From Cloacibacillus porcorum (lineage in GTDB: Bacteria > Synergistota > Synergistia > Synergistales > Synergistaceae): 64,000 bases of DNA. The DNA is taken from the NCBI RefSeq assembly GCF_001701045.1, contig NZ_CP016757.1:1357501-1421500 (forward strand), read 5' to 3'. Positions 50,257 to 59,884 of the stretch are shown here, one piece after another (position 1 is the stretch's first letter; every line of letters begins with the position of its first letter). The notes below the pieces were generated by a model, which was not told where the DNA came from, did no database searches, and saw only the letters and a program-made list of their open reading frames with translations. The position numbers and the translations under genes were made by a program.

Positions 50257-51891
50257 TTACGCCTCCTTTAACTCCGGCACCTCGCAGGTACCGATCGTCA
50301 TCTCGCCGTCGTCGTCCCTCTCGATGACCACCCACTTCTCCCACGCGGGGTCGGTGTCGGGGTAATCCGTGCGATAGTGCACATAATTTGCCAGGTGGCG
50401 GAAGCGGGTCTCCTTTCGGTACATAGAAGCCCTGATATGCATCTCCGCGTAATCGATGATGCTTTTGGCCTCACAGCAGCGCATCAGTTCGTGAGGGCTG
50501 GCCGCAGTCAGCTTATCCGTAAAGTCCCTTCTGTAATCCAAAAGCTTTCCCAGCGCATATTCCATCATGTTCTCGCTCTTGAAATAACCGACGTCGTTTG
50601 TGACGAGCTCACGCACGGCCAGTTCCAGCTCTTTGGGATTGATGCCCTCTCTTCTGGCCAGGGGCGCGCATATCTCTTCCTCAAGTTGACGCAGATACGC
50701 CTCAGGCGCCTCGGGCTGCCCGATAGCGGAGGCATAGGCCGACGCCTCCTCCGCCGCGATATCCCCGGTGACGCTCGCTCCGACAATCGCCCGCGCGAAA
50801 GCGGTCGTAGCTCCAGCGGCGTAGAGTCCGGGAACGGAGGTCCTCAGCCTTTCGTCAACGAGCGGCCCTCCCATGACGCAGCAGGGGTCCAGCTTCATCG
50901 GTATAAGGTTCTTTCTTATATCAAGATTCCGCTGCTTAAACCATTGCTTTGTGATGGGATATTCGTTCGACATCTCCCTCTCATACATCTTCAAGGCATC
51001 TTCGGGTACGTCCCTTAAATCCCAGTAAAGCGGGCTGCAGCCTTCGATGATCTCCTTCTGCATAATGAAGCAGCGCATGATGCTCTCCTCCGGGGTGTTC
51101 AGCAGGACCTCCCCGTTGCGGTTGATGAGCTTGCCCATTTTATCGAACGGCTTGACCCCGACGATGCCGCCGCCGGCCCTGACGGTGACATAATCCCAGT
51201 AAAGGAACTCCATGTTGACCATCTTCGCCCCGGCACGATAGGCCATCGTCTCCGCGTCGCCGGTATTAGTCGGTGAAAAATAGGTATTGAAGGGGCCGTC
51301 CGGCGCGATATACTGCCTGGTCGTCTCTCCGGTGCAGAGTATCGTCGCCTTGGCGATAAAGGCCGTGAGCTCGCCGCTTCTCGTGTTAAGCCCCACCGCG
51401 CCGATCACGCGGCCGCCCTCCTTGATCAGCTCGACGCCCATAGTCCTTTCAAAAATCTTTGTCGTTGTTTTTTCAACGGCCTTTCCCAGCTTGACCTTGG
51501 TGTCCACCCCTCTGTATGAAATACAGCAGAAATGGCGTTCCGGGATACGCCAGATAAAATAACTTCCGTCGTCCTCCCTGAGGGGGACGCCGAACTCCTC
51601 CAGATCCTTCACGCGCTCATAGGCGTGTACGTCGACCGCCAAAGTCACATTGGGGTCCACCAGATCCTTCTTCGCGGACGCCGCGTATTCTCTGGCCTCC
51701 TCATAACTTATCGATTCGGGATGGACTCCGATAGACACATGGTCCATTCCGGGACCGACGCTCCCGCCGCGCCGCAGCGTCGCCTTATCAAGAAGGGCCA
51801 CGCTCTTTCCCATCTTACTGGCCCTTATTGCGGCGAAACATCCGGCGATGCCGCCGCCAATGACCAGTATCTCAGTCTGTACTATTTTCAT
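50257..51891 (-). CDS. AprA/fumarate-reductase-like FAD flavoprotein
   Basis: 544 residues. FAD motif ILVIGGGIAGCFAAIRASKMG at the N-terminus and VPGLYAAGATTAFARAIVGA near 365. GGSVGPGMDHVS, YWDYVTVRAGGG and the Cys pair MKLDPCCVMGG resemble adenylylsulfate reductase alpha more than succinate dehydrogenase. Paired with the downstream ferredoxin. No sat or dsr genes are in the window, so sulfate respiration is not implied. The YeiH-type exporter and LysR genes upstream hint at sulfite, sulfonate or another oxidised sulfur compound. That is inference; a fumarate- or acrylate-type reductase is the alternative. Confidence 0.75.
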   Translation of the reverse strand: MKIVQTEILVIGGGIAGCFAAIRASKMGKSVALLDKATLRRGGSVGPGMDHVSIGVHPESISYEEAREYAASAKKDLVDPNVTLAVDVHAYERVKDLEEFGVPLREDDGSYFIWRIPERHFCCISYRGVDTKVKLGKAVEKTTTKIFERTMGVELIKEGGRVIGAVGLNTRSGELTAFIAKATILCTGETTRQYIAPDGPFNTYFSPTNTGDAETMAYRAGAKMVNMEFLYWDYVTVRAGGGIVGVKPFDKMGKLINRNGEVLLNTPEESIMRCFIMQKEIIEGCSPLYWDLRDVPEDALKMYEREMSNEYPITKQWFKQRNLDIRKNLIPMKLDPCCVMGGPLVDERLRTSVPGLYAAGATTAFARAIVGASVTGDIAAEEASAYASAIGQPEAPEAYLRQLEEEICAPLARREGINPKELELAVRELVTNDVGYFKSENMMEYALGKLLDYRRDFTDKLTAASPHELMRCCEAKSIIDYAEMHIRASMYRKETRFRHLANYVHYRTDYPDTDPAWEKWVVIERDDDGEMTIGTCEVPELKEA

Positions 51892-52022
51892 GACCGCACC
51901 CCTGTTATCGTAAAATTTTTAACAGCATTGGTTACTAAATCGTGATCTAAAGATGTCCTTTGCCTGATGCCACGATTATCCAATAGTTTTTTTTATAATT
52001 CCAACAACAATAAATGGTGATA

Positions 52023-52041
52023 CCACAAAATAAATTTGTGG
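52023..52041. promoter_or_regulatory. Palindrome between LysR gene and flavoprotein gene
   Basis: CCACAAA and TTTGTGG around ATAAA, in the 231-bp gap 51892-52122. It could be a LysR binding site upstream of the flavoprotein gene or the 3' end of the LysR message. No T-tract follows. Confidence 0.4.
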
Positions 52042-52122
52042 CGTAATGGAAAGGTTTTTACTCTTTGCCGGGGCGGCTTTTGCCGTATGCGCGGCGCGCT
52101 GCCGTCGGATATTCGGGCGGCG

Positions 52123-53010
52123 TCAGTTTCGTGAGGTATGATGTACGATAAAATCGATAAATCTGTCAGTGGCGCGACTTAAAGGCCTGCCCCTCCGGCG
52201 GACCAGTCCATATTTCCACACCATATCTTCGTCCGCGAGCGGTATCTTGAGGCAGTGCTCCATATCCATATCCCGCGTGATATATTCCATACAGACGAAG
52301 ACACACATGTTCATCTTTACCATGCTCAGCAATATCCCGCTTTCACCGCTTTCGACGATAAATTCAGGCGTTAACCCGTGACGGCGGCAGCACTCCACGA
52401 GCTTATGATATACCTCATAATACTTGTTAAGAGAGACGAGCTTTTCGTTTCTTAAATCAGCAACGCTAACCGACCCTCTGCCTGCCAGCGGACTTTCCCT
52501 GTTGACCACGGCATAAATTTTTTCCTCACCGACGGGAATATATTCCATATCAGTAATATCATGGGGGCGGGGGCAGAGCGCAATGTCGGCCGTGCCGTTC
52601 AAGACGTTCTCAACGCAGGCGGTATCGGAGCTTTCTATGCCTTTTAACTCGATATCCCGGTTTGCCTCGCGGAACCGGAAGAGCATGTCGGGCGAACAGG
52701 CCTGTAGAACGCCAGGCGCCAGCCCCAGAAAAAGCGGTTCCCTGATCCTATCGAACCGGGCGCCTAGTTCCAGCGTCATTTCGTCAAAATTCCTCACCAG
52801 AGGGATAGACAGGTCGCGCAGAATATCTCCCGCCGCCGTAGGCACGATGCCGTTGGGCGTGCGCTCAAAGAGAGCGCGCCCCAACTCCCTTTCCAGCGTG
52901 ATGATGGAGCTGCTCAAGGCCTGCTGGGAGAGGAAAAGATTTTCCGCCGTTTTTGTAAAACTTCCCGTTTCATACAAATCCAAAAAACGTTTCAGTTGTT
53001 TTATATCCAT
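52123..53010 (-). CDS. LysR-family transcriptional regulator
   Basis: 295 residues. N-terminal winged helix (MDIKQLKRFLDLYETGSFTK, then AENLFLSQQALSSSIITLER) and a substrate-binding domain from about 90 (EPLFLGLAPGVLQACSPDML). It lies upstream of and codirectional with the flavoprotein/ferredoxin pair, and downstream of the YeiH gene. Effector unknown. Confidence 0.9.
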   Translation of the reverse strand: MDIKQLKRFLDLYETGSFTKTAENLFLSQQALSSSIITLERELGRALFERTPNGIVPTAAGDILRDLSIPLVRNFDEMTLELGARFDRIREPLFLGLAPGVLQACSPDMLFRFREANRDIELKGIESSDTACVENVLNGTADIALCPRPHDITDMEYIPVGEEKIYAVVNRESPLAGRGSVSVADLRNEKLVSLNKYYEVYHKLVECCRRHGLTPEFIVESGESGILLSMVKMNMCVFVCMEYITRDMDMEHCLKIPLADEDMVWKYGLVRRRGRPLSRATDRFIDFIVHHTSRN

Positions 53011-53162
53011 TCCGCATCACCGCCGGCGTCCTTGAACTTAAGAGATAGTCAGACTGCTCCTATTATAAGGCATCATAGTGAAAGGCAGGGCGGCGGGATA
53101 AATTATTTAACCACAGCTGTGGGCGAAAGCGGCGGCGCGAAACCATTTGCCGTTGCAGGGAT

Positions 53163-53193
53163 AAAAAAAGACTGCCCCGCGCGGGGGCAGTCT
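53163..53193 (-). terminator. Terminator after the YeiH-like gene
   Basis: GACTGCCCC and GGGGCAGTC pair across GCGCG; on the minus strand a run of T follows. Confidence 0.85.
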
Positions 53194-53252
53194 CAATATA
53201 TCGCGGCCTCTGCGCCGCCTGTAACAGAGGGTCGTCCGTCGGGATCGCGGGA

Positions 53253-54290
53253 TTACATAAGCTCCAGCGCCGACTGCAGGACCAGACAGACCCCGGTGAT
53301 TCCCGCCCAGCAGGAGGCTCCCAGAAGGATAGGCTTGCCGCCGTTCTTTATAAGTTTGACGATATTCGTATTCAGGCCGATGGCCGCCATCGCAAGGATG
53401 ATAAAGAACTTACTCAGCTCCTTTACGGGGCCGAACGTGGAGGCCGAAACGCCATAGCTTACGGCCACGGTCGTTATGACGGAGGCGGCGATGAAGAAGA
53501 GGATAAAAAACGGGAATATCTGTTTCATGTCAACTTTGCCGCCGTAGCCCTCCTTTTCCTTGCGCGCATACGTAGTGGCTAAAATCAAAGTGATGGGGAT
53601 GATGGCTAAGGTTCTCGTCAGCTTTACCGTCACGGCTTTATCCAGCGTAGCCGAGCCGAGATTCCACATACTGTCCCATGTCGCGGCCGTGGCCGTCACC
53701 GAAGATGTATCGTTGACCGCGGTACCCGCGAAGATGCCGAAAGGCTCTCCCGAAGCGATGTTAAAGCCGATCATCTGACCAAGTGCCGGGAATACGAGCG
53801 CGGCCACCACGTTAAAGAAGAAAATTACTGAGATCGCCTGCGCGACCTCCTCCTCGTCGGCGTCGATCACAGGCGCCGTGGCGGCGATCGCGGAGCCGCC
53901 GCAGATGGAGGAACCGACGCCGATCAGCATCGATATCTTCGAGGGAATGCGCATCGTCTTATGCAGCGCGTAAGCGACCAGCAGGGAGACCGATATCGTG
54001 CAGATAATGATCGGGAGCGACTGCCTGCCAGTCTGTAACACGACGTTGAGGTCCATTCCGAACCCCAGCAGGATTACGGCCCACTGCAGCACCTTCTTGG
54101 AGGTAAATTTGATGCCGGAATCGACCTTTGACTTATCCTTCAAAAATATCGTCAGCAGCATCCCCGCCAAAATAGCGATGACCGCGCCTCCGACGATGGG
54201 AAACATCTTTCCCAGAAACCAGGCCGGAGCGGCGATCGCAAAGCAAAGCATAATTCCGTATCCATTCTTTCTCACAAAGTCCATATTCAT
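53253..54290 (-). CDS. YeiH/UPF0324-family putative sulfur-anion exporter
   Basis: About 345 residues from ATG 54290 with AGAGGG upstream; the longer frame to 54338 has no ribosome site. Around ten membrane helices. The family signature [20 protein letters not shown] and [20 protein letters not shown] are present. The family is predicted to export sulfate or sulfite-like anions; in enterobacteria yeiH neighbours the LysR gene yeiE. Here LysR genes flank it on both sides, one divergent (54848) and one downstream (53010). Confidence 0.85.
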   Translation of the reverse strand: MNMDFVRKNGYGIMLCFAIAAPAWFLGKMFPIVGGAVIAILAGMLLTIFLKDKSKVDSGIKFTSKKVLQWAVILLGFGMDLNVVLQTGRQSLPIIICTISVSLLVAYALHKTMRIPSKISMLIGVGSSICGGSAIAATAPVIDADEEEVAQAISVIFFFNVVAALVFPALGQMIGFNIASGEPFGIFAGTAVNDTSSVTATAATWDSMWNLGSATLDKAVTVKLTRTLAIIPITLILATTYARKEKEGYGGKVDMKQIFPFFILFFIAASVITTVAVSYGVSASTFGPVKELSKFFIILAMAAIGLNTNIVKLIKNGGKPILLGASCWAGITGVCLVLQSALELM

Positions 54291-54493
54291 TAAACCCTCT
54301 TTCTTAATAATCAGCGGTAACGGGTGTATTATAAGCATGTTTTATTAAAACTCAAAATTATAAATATTGATGAAACAATAAATTTAAGTTATGATAAAAA
54401 GTGGAGAAATAGAAAGTTTCCGCCGATGGTGGGGATATTGGACAAAGACGATAAATCGTACCTCAAAGGCCGATTTCATCTAAGCGGGAACAG

Positions 54494-54796
54494 AGATAAA
54501 CAGCGATTTAGCTTCTAAAGGCTGAACTGTGAATTACGGTTTAGCAAAGATTTTGGCTCCATCATTGAGGGAGCTGGCTCGGCGGTGTTTTTCCGCCGAG
54601 ACTGAGGGAGAGTTGACCTTAGGTTCTCCCACGGCTTTTGCCGCAGACTCTGTATGGCGCGGTTCCCGCGCCATACAGAGCAACACTCCTTCCGTCTCGC
54701 CGCAAAAGCGGCGGCGATCCACCTTCCTCAGGGAGGAAGGCTTTAAAAAAACGCCGTTTATCATCGATAGGGTAAAAGCTAAACAGCAATTTATCT
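54494..54796. repeat. MITE-like palindromic element (~300 bp)
   Basis: Ends AGATAAACAGCGATTTAGC (54494-54512) and GCTAAACAGCAATTTATCT (54778-54796) are inverted and match at 13 of 19 positions. Inside is a chain of hairpins: GCTCC...GGAGC at 54556-54574, CTCGGCGG/CCGCCGAG at 54578-54600, a 15-pair perfect stem CTCTGTATGGCGCGG/CCGCGCCATACAGAG at 54648-54680, and CCTTCCTC/GAGGAAGG at 54722-54740. GATAAATCGTA occurs directly at 54450-54460 and 54811-54821, outside both ends. No gene lies in 54339-54847. Confidence 0.6.
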
Positions 54797-54847
54797 TTTT
54801 CCCTACCAGAGATAAATCGTAGTTTGACAAAATTAGGAGTTGTTTTG

Positions 54848-55732
54848 ATGCTGGATTTTAGGATAAAGACATTTTTAAGCGTATGCAAATACATGAACCT
54901 CACCTACGCCGCGGAAGAGCTGCACATCACGCAGCCGGCTGTATCGCAGCAGATACGTTACCTGGAAAAACTATACGGCGTCAGGCTGCTGGTCCGAGAG
55001 GGGAAAAAAATAAAGCTGACCCCCGCGGGAGAGGTCCTTCTCTCGACGATGACGCTGCTGCGAAACGACGAGAACGCGATGATCAAGCGCATGCGGCAAT
55101 ACAACGAAAAGAAAAAGGCCCTGATATTCGGTGTGACCCTTACGATCGGCGAATATGTTATCGTTTCGCCTCTGGCGCAGTATCTTAAAAAACATCCCGA
55201 GACGGACATCCATATCAAATATGGCAACACCTCCCTGCTTTTGGAGCACCTTCGCGGCGGCGAGATTGACTTTGCGCTTGTGGAGGGCTATTTCAAATCG
55301 CACGACTACGACACGCTGCACTACCGGACGGAAAAATATATCCCTGTCTGCGCGGCGGGGCACCGCTTCATAAAAGATGTAAAAACGCTGAGCGACCTGC
55401 TGCCGGAAAGACTCCTAGTCAGGGAACAGGGCTCGGGAACGAGAGACATCCTGGAAAAAAACCTGGAGACCCGTAACCTATCCATCCCGGACTTCTCTCA
55501 CCTCGTCGAAGTGGAAAACATGCACACTATCGTCAGTCTTCTGGTCCAGGACTGCGGCGTCGCCTTCTTATATCAGGCCGCGGTCCGCCAGGAAATAGAA
55601 AGCGGCCTGCTGCGGCAAATTCCCCTTGCGGACTTTGAAATGGAACATGACTTTACCTTCCTCTGGAACAAGGACAGCGTCTTCTCCGAATACTACGCGG
55701 ACGTCTGCGGCGAATTGAAGACGTGCGAGTGA
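54848..55732 (+). CDS. LysR-family transcriptional regulator (YeiE/CysL-like)
   Basis: About 294 residues from ATG 54848 with TTAGGAG 9 bp upstream; the TTG at 54824 is a weaker alternative. Winged helix LDFRIKTFLSVCKYMNLTYA and LHITQPAVSQQIRYLEKLYG, then an effector domain (LIFGVTLTIGEYVIVSPLAQ; LVREQGSGTRDILEKNL). The LLVREQGSGTR motif is typical of the CysL/YeiE branch. Divergent from the YeiH gene, which it probably controls. Confidence 0.88.
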   Translation: MLDFRIKTFLSVCKYMNLTYAAEELHITQPAVSQQIRYLEKLYGVRLLVREGKKIKLTPAGEVLLSTMTLLRNDENAMIKRMRQYNEKKKALIFGVTLTIGEYVIVSPLAQYLKKHPETDIHIKYGNTSLLLEHLRGGEIDFALVEGYFKSHDYDTLHYRTEKYIPVCAAGHRFIKDVKTLSDLLPERLLVREQGSGTRDILEKNLETRNLSIPDFSHLVEVENMHTIVSLLVQDCGVAFLYQAAVRQEIESGLLRQIPLADFEMEHDFTFLWNKDSVFSEYYADVCGELKTCE

Positions 55733-55809
55733 TCGGCCGGTTTTGATAAAGATATGGCCGAAGCTGCTTGTATAATATAGATTATTAACGAGGAAGCGAG
55801 GAAGTCCCT

Positions 55810-56046
55810 ATGACCAAACCTAGCGTAATATTGGGTAAACTTGATACTGCCTCTTTTGATATTATCAATAAAATGGCAGTTGTCCTCGTATTTATAACTT
55901 TGACAGCTGCTACTATTTATACGGGAAGCCTCGCAATGGGTATAATATTAACTCTTGTTGCCATGGCCGCTTTGGCGATAGCTGCGCCGATATTGGGAAT
56001 CATTCTCTACGGAGCTTATACGATATTTAAGCTGATAAAACTCTAA
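55810..56046 (+). CDS. Small two-helix membrane protein
   Basis: 78 residues: a short polar N-terminus then two hydrophobic segments (MAVVLVFITLTAATIYTGSL and MGIILTLVAMAALAIAAPIL, continuing to the C-terminus). GAGGAAGCGAGGAAG upstream serves as ribosome site. It resembles the protein at 56202 in size and helix layout. Function unknown. Confidence 0.6.
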   Translation: MTKPSVILGKLDTASFDIINKMAVVLVFITLTAATIYTGSLAMGIILTLVAMAALAIAAPILGIILYGAYTIFKLIKL

Positions 56047-56201
56047 ATTTTTATCCATGCATCGCTTTTATTATTTTTACTGTCTCATCATATTATCACA
56101 TCTGTACGCATGCATGGGAAGCTAAAAAGAATGTCCATGAGATCTTTATAACATTGTGAAGGAAGCAGAACCTATAGCAGATCCAAAACGGGGAGAGGGC
56201 G

Positions 56202-56492
56202 GTGCCGATGATAAGACCGATGGATAAAGCTGTGTTTAGCAATAATATCACCTCTTTTATTGACCGTCATACTGATGCACTTGTCATCATCACTTGCTGG
56301 ACGTTGTGGGGGCTAGGCTGGTGGATGACCGGTAATGCCGCGGTCGGTTTATTCATGGTGCCCGTGCTCATTCTGTTTTTTGTAGTGGCGGCGACATTGT
56401 TAATATGCATAGCCGCCCCTCTGCTGATTGTGCTTTTCTATATTGCTGCAATAATCGCGGCACTGTTCCTATGTCTGTTCAAGAAAATCTAG
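56202..56492 (+). CDS. Small hydrophobic membrane protein, probable paralogue of the preceding gene
   Basis: 96 residues with two long hydrophobic stretches (ALVIITCWTLWGLGWWMTGN; VGLFMVPVLILFFVVAATLL onwards) and a C-terminal FKKI. Start 56202 or the ATGs at 56208 and 56220; AGAGGGCGG is upstream. The shared order of polar N-terminus, helix, short Gly/Asn turn and helix suggests duplication with the 55810 gene. The 155-bp gap between them shows no other feature. Confidence 0.55.
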   Translation: MPMIRPMDKAVFSNNITSFIDRHTDALVIITCWTLWGLGWWMTGNAAVGLFMVPVLILFFVVAATLLICIAAPLLIVLFYIAAIIAALFLCLFKKI

Positions 56493-56588
56493 CTGGCCTC
56501 TGCTTTACAGTCTCAACCGCTTCGCGATACGAACCCAGCAGCTCTTTTATTTCCATTACCTTGGAACAGGAAAAGTAAAGTAAGTGCG

Positions 56589-58013
56589 CTACTTCTGCGC
56601 AGATTCGTCGCGGTTTTCCCTGGCTGCGTTTCTTAACACGCGCGACAGCAGTATCTCTCTCTTAAGCTTTCTGAAAGAGAGATAAAACATTGTGACTGTG
56701 GTACAGACTGCGATCGTATCGGCGATAGGCTCCGCGAGAAGAACGGCGAAGACCTTATCTTCAAAGATGTTGGGCAGGATGTAGATCAGCGGTATCAGCA
56801 GAAAAACTTTCCGCAGCAGGGCGAGGAATAAAGACGTCCGACTGTTGCCCAGGGCGATAAATGTCTGCTGACAGGCTATCTGCGCTCCGAAGATAAGCGA
56901 GGCTGCCATGTAGACCCTTATGGAACGAACACAGTATTCCGTGAGGGCGGCGTCTTTGGTAAAGATGGTGATGAAGAGCATTGGCGTGAACATACAGAAC
57001 GCCCAGATCAGGGCGGAGTAAACGAGACAGGCGCGGAGGAGCGTCCGGAAGGCGGCGCTGACCCGCTCAATGTTGCCTGCGCCGTAGTTAAAGCTGACTA
57101 TGGGCTGCGCGCCCTGCGTCATGCCCTGCAGCGGGAACATCGAAAACTGCATCACGCTGCCCTGGATGGTCATAGCGCCTACGGCCAGATCTCCCCCGTA
57201 TTTCAGTAAAGAGGTGTTGAAGCATATATTGAGGATGCTCTCGGTGGACTGCATGACGAAGGGGGCCGCGCCAAGCGCGAGCGCAGGTGCTAATATATCC
57301 CATCTGGGTTTCATATAGCGTCTTTTTATATTAAGGTAACTTCTGTCCGAGGTGAGGAAGAGCACCACCCAGGCAGCCGATATGCCCTGCGAGATGATCG
57401 TGGCCAGCGCCGCGCCCTGCACTCCCATATGGAGGCCGAACATAAGCAGCGGGTCGAGTATGATATTACATACCGCTCCGATCAGTACGGAAAGCATGCC
57501 GGTCCTCGCGTAGCCCTGCGTGTTGATGAAGGCGTTCAGTCCCAGAGAGAGCTGCACGAAGACTGTCCCCAGCGAATATATGCGCATGTAGCTCCAGCCA
57601 TATTCTATCGTGGCTCTGCTTGCGCCGAACATAAGGAGTATCCGTTTACCGTAAAGCAGAAATATGACTGTCAGCAGGAAGGCCGCGATGAGCAGTGCCG
57701 TCGTACAGTTGCCGAGGATACGCTCAGCCGTGTCCTTGTCGCCTCGACCAAGCATGATTGAGGCCCGCGGCGCGCCGCCCATGCTGACCAGCGCGGCAAA
57801 GGCGGAGATCGCGGTGATAGCGGGGAAGGTGACCCCTACGCCGGTGAGCGCGTTCGCGCCAATGTCTGGCAGATGGCCGATGTACATGCGGTCCACCATG
57901 TTGTAAAGCACATTGATGATCTGGGCGGTGATCGCAGGCAGCGCGAGACGGAAGAGCAGATATCCGACGCTGCCTGTTCCCAGGTCAACTTTTTTTGCCG
58001 CCTCTTTCTCCAT
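56589..58013 (-). CDS. MATE-family multidrug efflux transporter
   Basis: 474 residues, twelve hydrophobic segments in two MatE halves. The N-terminal half has ALPAITAQIINVLYNMVDRM and GVGVTFPAITAISAFAALVS with MGGAPRASIMLGRGD; the second half has MFPLQGMTQGAQPIVSFNYGAG. These are typical of NorM/DinF-like Na+- or H+-coupled drug exporters. Substrate unknown. Monocistronic, just downstream of two tRNA genes on the same strand. Confidence 0.92.
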   Translation of the reverse strand: MEKEAAKKVDLGTGSVGYLLFRLALPAITAQIINVLYNMVDRMYIGHLPDIGANALTGVGVTFPAITAISAFAALVSMGGAPRASIMLGRGDKDTAERILGNCTTALLIAAFLLTVIFLLYGKRILLMFGASRATIEYGWSYMRIYSLGTVFVQLSLGLNAFINTQGYARTGMLSVLIGAVCNIILDPLLMFGLHMGVQGAALATIISQGISAAWVVLFLTSDRSYLNIKRRYMKPRWDILAPALALGAAPFVMQSTESILNICFNTSLLKYGGDLAVGAMTIQGSVMQFSMFPLQGMTQGAQPIVSFNYGAGNIERVSAAFRTLLRACLVYSALIWAFCMFTPMLFITIFTKDAALTEYCVRSIRVYMAASLIFGAQIACQQTFIALGNSRTSLFLALLRKVFLLIPLIYILPNIFEDKVFAVLLAEPIADTIAVCTTVTMFYLSFRKLKREILLSRVLRNAARENRDESAQK

Positions 58014-58105
58014 CTCGAATGACGCCGTTCCCTTCCACTGAGCCCTGCGAAAAACAAAAAAGGGCTTTCGAGAATAACCCGAAACCCCTTGTTACTGCTT
58101 AAAAA

Positions 58106-58182
58106 TGGCGCGCCGGACAAGATTTGAACTCGTAACCTTCGGATCCGTAGTCCGATGCTCTATCCAGTTGAGCTACCGGCGC
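58106..58182 (-). tRNA. tRNA-Arg (anticodon ACG)
   Basis: 77 nt including an encoded CCA. Acceptor GCGCCGG pairs with CCGGCGC, and the discriminator base is G. The anticodon loop CTACGGA gives ACG, read as ICG after deamination, for CGU/CGC/CGA. The T loop GTTCAAATC is standard. It lies 14 bp after tRNA-Ser on the same strand, so both are probably one transcript. Confidence 0.96.
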
Positions 58183-58196
58183 GTTTGGCGTTTTTA

Positions 58197-58292
58197 TGGC
58201 GGTGAGGCAGGGATTTGAACCCTGGAGGGAGATTTATGTCCCCCTACCCGCTTAGCAGGCGAGCGCCTTCAGCCTAGCTCGGCCACCTCACC
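58197..58292 (-). tRNA. tRNA-Ser (anticodon GCT)
   Basis: 96 nt with encoded CCA and the long variable arm typical of Ser tRNAs. Acceptor GGTGAGG pairs with CCTCACC. The anticodon loop CTGCTAA gives GCT for AGU/AGC. It lies just upstream of tRNA-Arg on the minus strand. Confidence 0.96.
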
Positions 58293-58412
58293 AACGAGAG
58301 ATATTCTATTACGCATCCCCCCTTTTGTCAACGCCTTCGGTCTCTCTTTTATGTTAAAAAGTTATTTACAGTCTATTTTAATAATTGAACAATAGCCGTG
58401 CTGCGAAAGGAG

Positions 58413-59642
58413 CTATAGCTTTTCGCCCTCCGTCTTCGCGATGACGGTCGAGACGCACATGTCGCCGGTGACGTTGACGCAGGTCCTCGCCATGTCGAGC
58501 ACCGCGTCGATGCCGGCGACGAGGGCCATACCCTCGATCGGCAGCCCGGCGGAGACAAGGACCATCGACAGCATTATCAGTCCGGCTCCCGGCACGCCCG
58601 CGGTACCGATGGAGGCGAGCGTCGCGGTCATGAGTATTCCAAGCTGCGCGCCGAAGCTGAGGTCGATGCCGAAGGCCTGGGCGACAAAGAGCGCGCAGAT
58701 GCCCTCGTAGATGGCGGTGCCGTCCATGTTGATCGTCGCGCCGAGCGGCAGGACGAAGGCGGATACGTCTTCGCTGACTCCTAGGTTGTTCTGCACGTTG
58801 TTCATCGAGATAGGAAGCACGCCGGCGCTCGTTCTGGTGACGAATGCCGCGAGCATCGCCTCACGTACGCCTCTGAGGAACCAGAGTGGGCTCTTGTGGA
58901 CGATGCCGGTAATTAGTCCGGAGTAGACGATGACCACCTGCAGGAAGCAGCCGAGGTATACGGCGAAGATTACCTTCGCGAATGGGGCGAGAACAGCGGG
59001 GCCATATTTAGCCGCGGTAACGGCGATGAGCGCGAAGATACCGTAAGGGGCGGTCTTCATGACGATCGCCGTGACTTTGAACATCACCTCGGCGAGAGAC
59101 GAGTTGAACTCCAGGAAGGCCCGTCCCTTTTCACCGATGAGTGTTGCCGCGACGCCGAGGAAGAGCGCGAATACGATGACCTGGAGCATTACTCCCTCAA
59201 CCAGCGCCTTCAGCGGGTTGGCGGGGAAGATGTTGAGGATGACGTTGAAAACAGTCTCCGGCTCTTTGGCCGCCGCCTTGGCCCCCTCGATCGCCATGCC
59301 GACACCGGGCTGAATAATGTTGCCAAGGACGAGTCCGATAGCTATCGCTACGACTGTTGTGCCTAGATAAAAGGCCACGGTCTTGACGCCGATGCGTCCG
59401 AGCACTTTGGGGTCTCCTATAGACGAGGCTCCCATTATCAGGCTGGAGAACACCAGCGGCACGATCAGCATCTTAAGCAGCGCGAGGAAGATATTTCCGA
59501 CCAGCTGCAGCAGGGGGATCACGATGTCCGCGATGAACGGTGAGTTCGGAGCCATAGGTCCGATGATAAATCCTAGGATAAGGCCGATGATGAAGCCCAC
59601 CCCAATTTTTGCGATAAGAGATAATTTCTTTTTCTCCTGCAT
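58413..59642 (-). CDS. Dicarboxylate/amino acid:cation symporter (DAACS family)
   Basis: About 409 residues from ATG 59642 with AAGGAG 8 bp upstream; a GTG at 59651 is also in frame. Family segments: LLKMLIVPLVFSSLIMGASS near the N-terminus, the hairpin-loop Ser region TRTSAGVLPISMNNV, GATINMDGTAIYEGICALFV, and the C-terminal MARTCVNVTGDMCVSTVIAK containing the Asn/Asp substrate-binding residues. It takes up glutamate, aspartate or C4-dicarboxylates with Na+ or H+. Amino-acid uptake would suit a peptide-fermenting Synergistota. Confidence 0.93.
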   Translation of the reverse strand: MQEKKKLSLIAKIGVGFIIGLILGFIIGPMAPNSPFIADIVIPLLQLVGNIFLALLKMLIVPLVFSSLIMGASSIGDPKVLGRIGVKTVAFYLGTTVVAIAIGLVLGNIIQPGVGMAIEGAKAAAKEPETVFNVILNIFPANPLKALVEGVMLQVIVFALFLGVAATLIGEKGRAFLEFNSSLAEVMFKVTAIVMKTAPYGIFALIAVTAAKYGPAVLAPFAKVIFAVYLGCFLQVVIVYSGLITGIVHKSPLWFLRGVREAMLAAFVTRTSAGVLPISMNNVQNNLGVSEDVSAFVLPLGATINMDGTAIYEGICALFVAQAFGIDLSFGAQLGILMTATLASIGTAGVPGAGLIMLSMVLVSAGLPIEGMALVAGIDAVLDMARTCVNVTGDMCVSTVIAKTEGEKL

Positions 59643-59884
59643 AACATTCACTCCTTATGAGAATTAAGTTTGGTTTATAAGACAAATAAAGAACAGAGCG
59701 CTGCATGACTATTCTAGCATAATTATTGCCTCGTTGTTTATTTATAGAGGGCCAACTTGTCACGCTGATATATTTTTTATCGGAAAAAAGCCATGACTCT
59801 TTGATATAATTGCTGTTGTGGTTTCCGAATTCGCGTCTGCGCCGCAGCGCGCGAAACACAAGCTATAAGAAATTTGGTGAGCCG

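Noticed and set aside
54534-54903. Open frames across the palindromic element
   Set aside because: Near-symmetric frames on both strands arise from the inverted repeats themselves; no protein family recognised.
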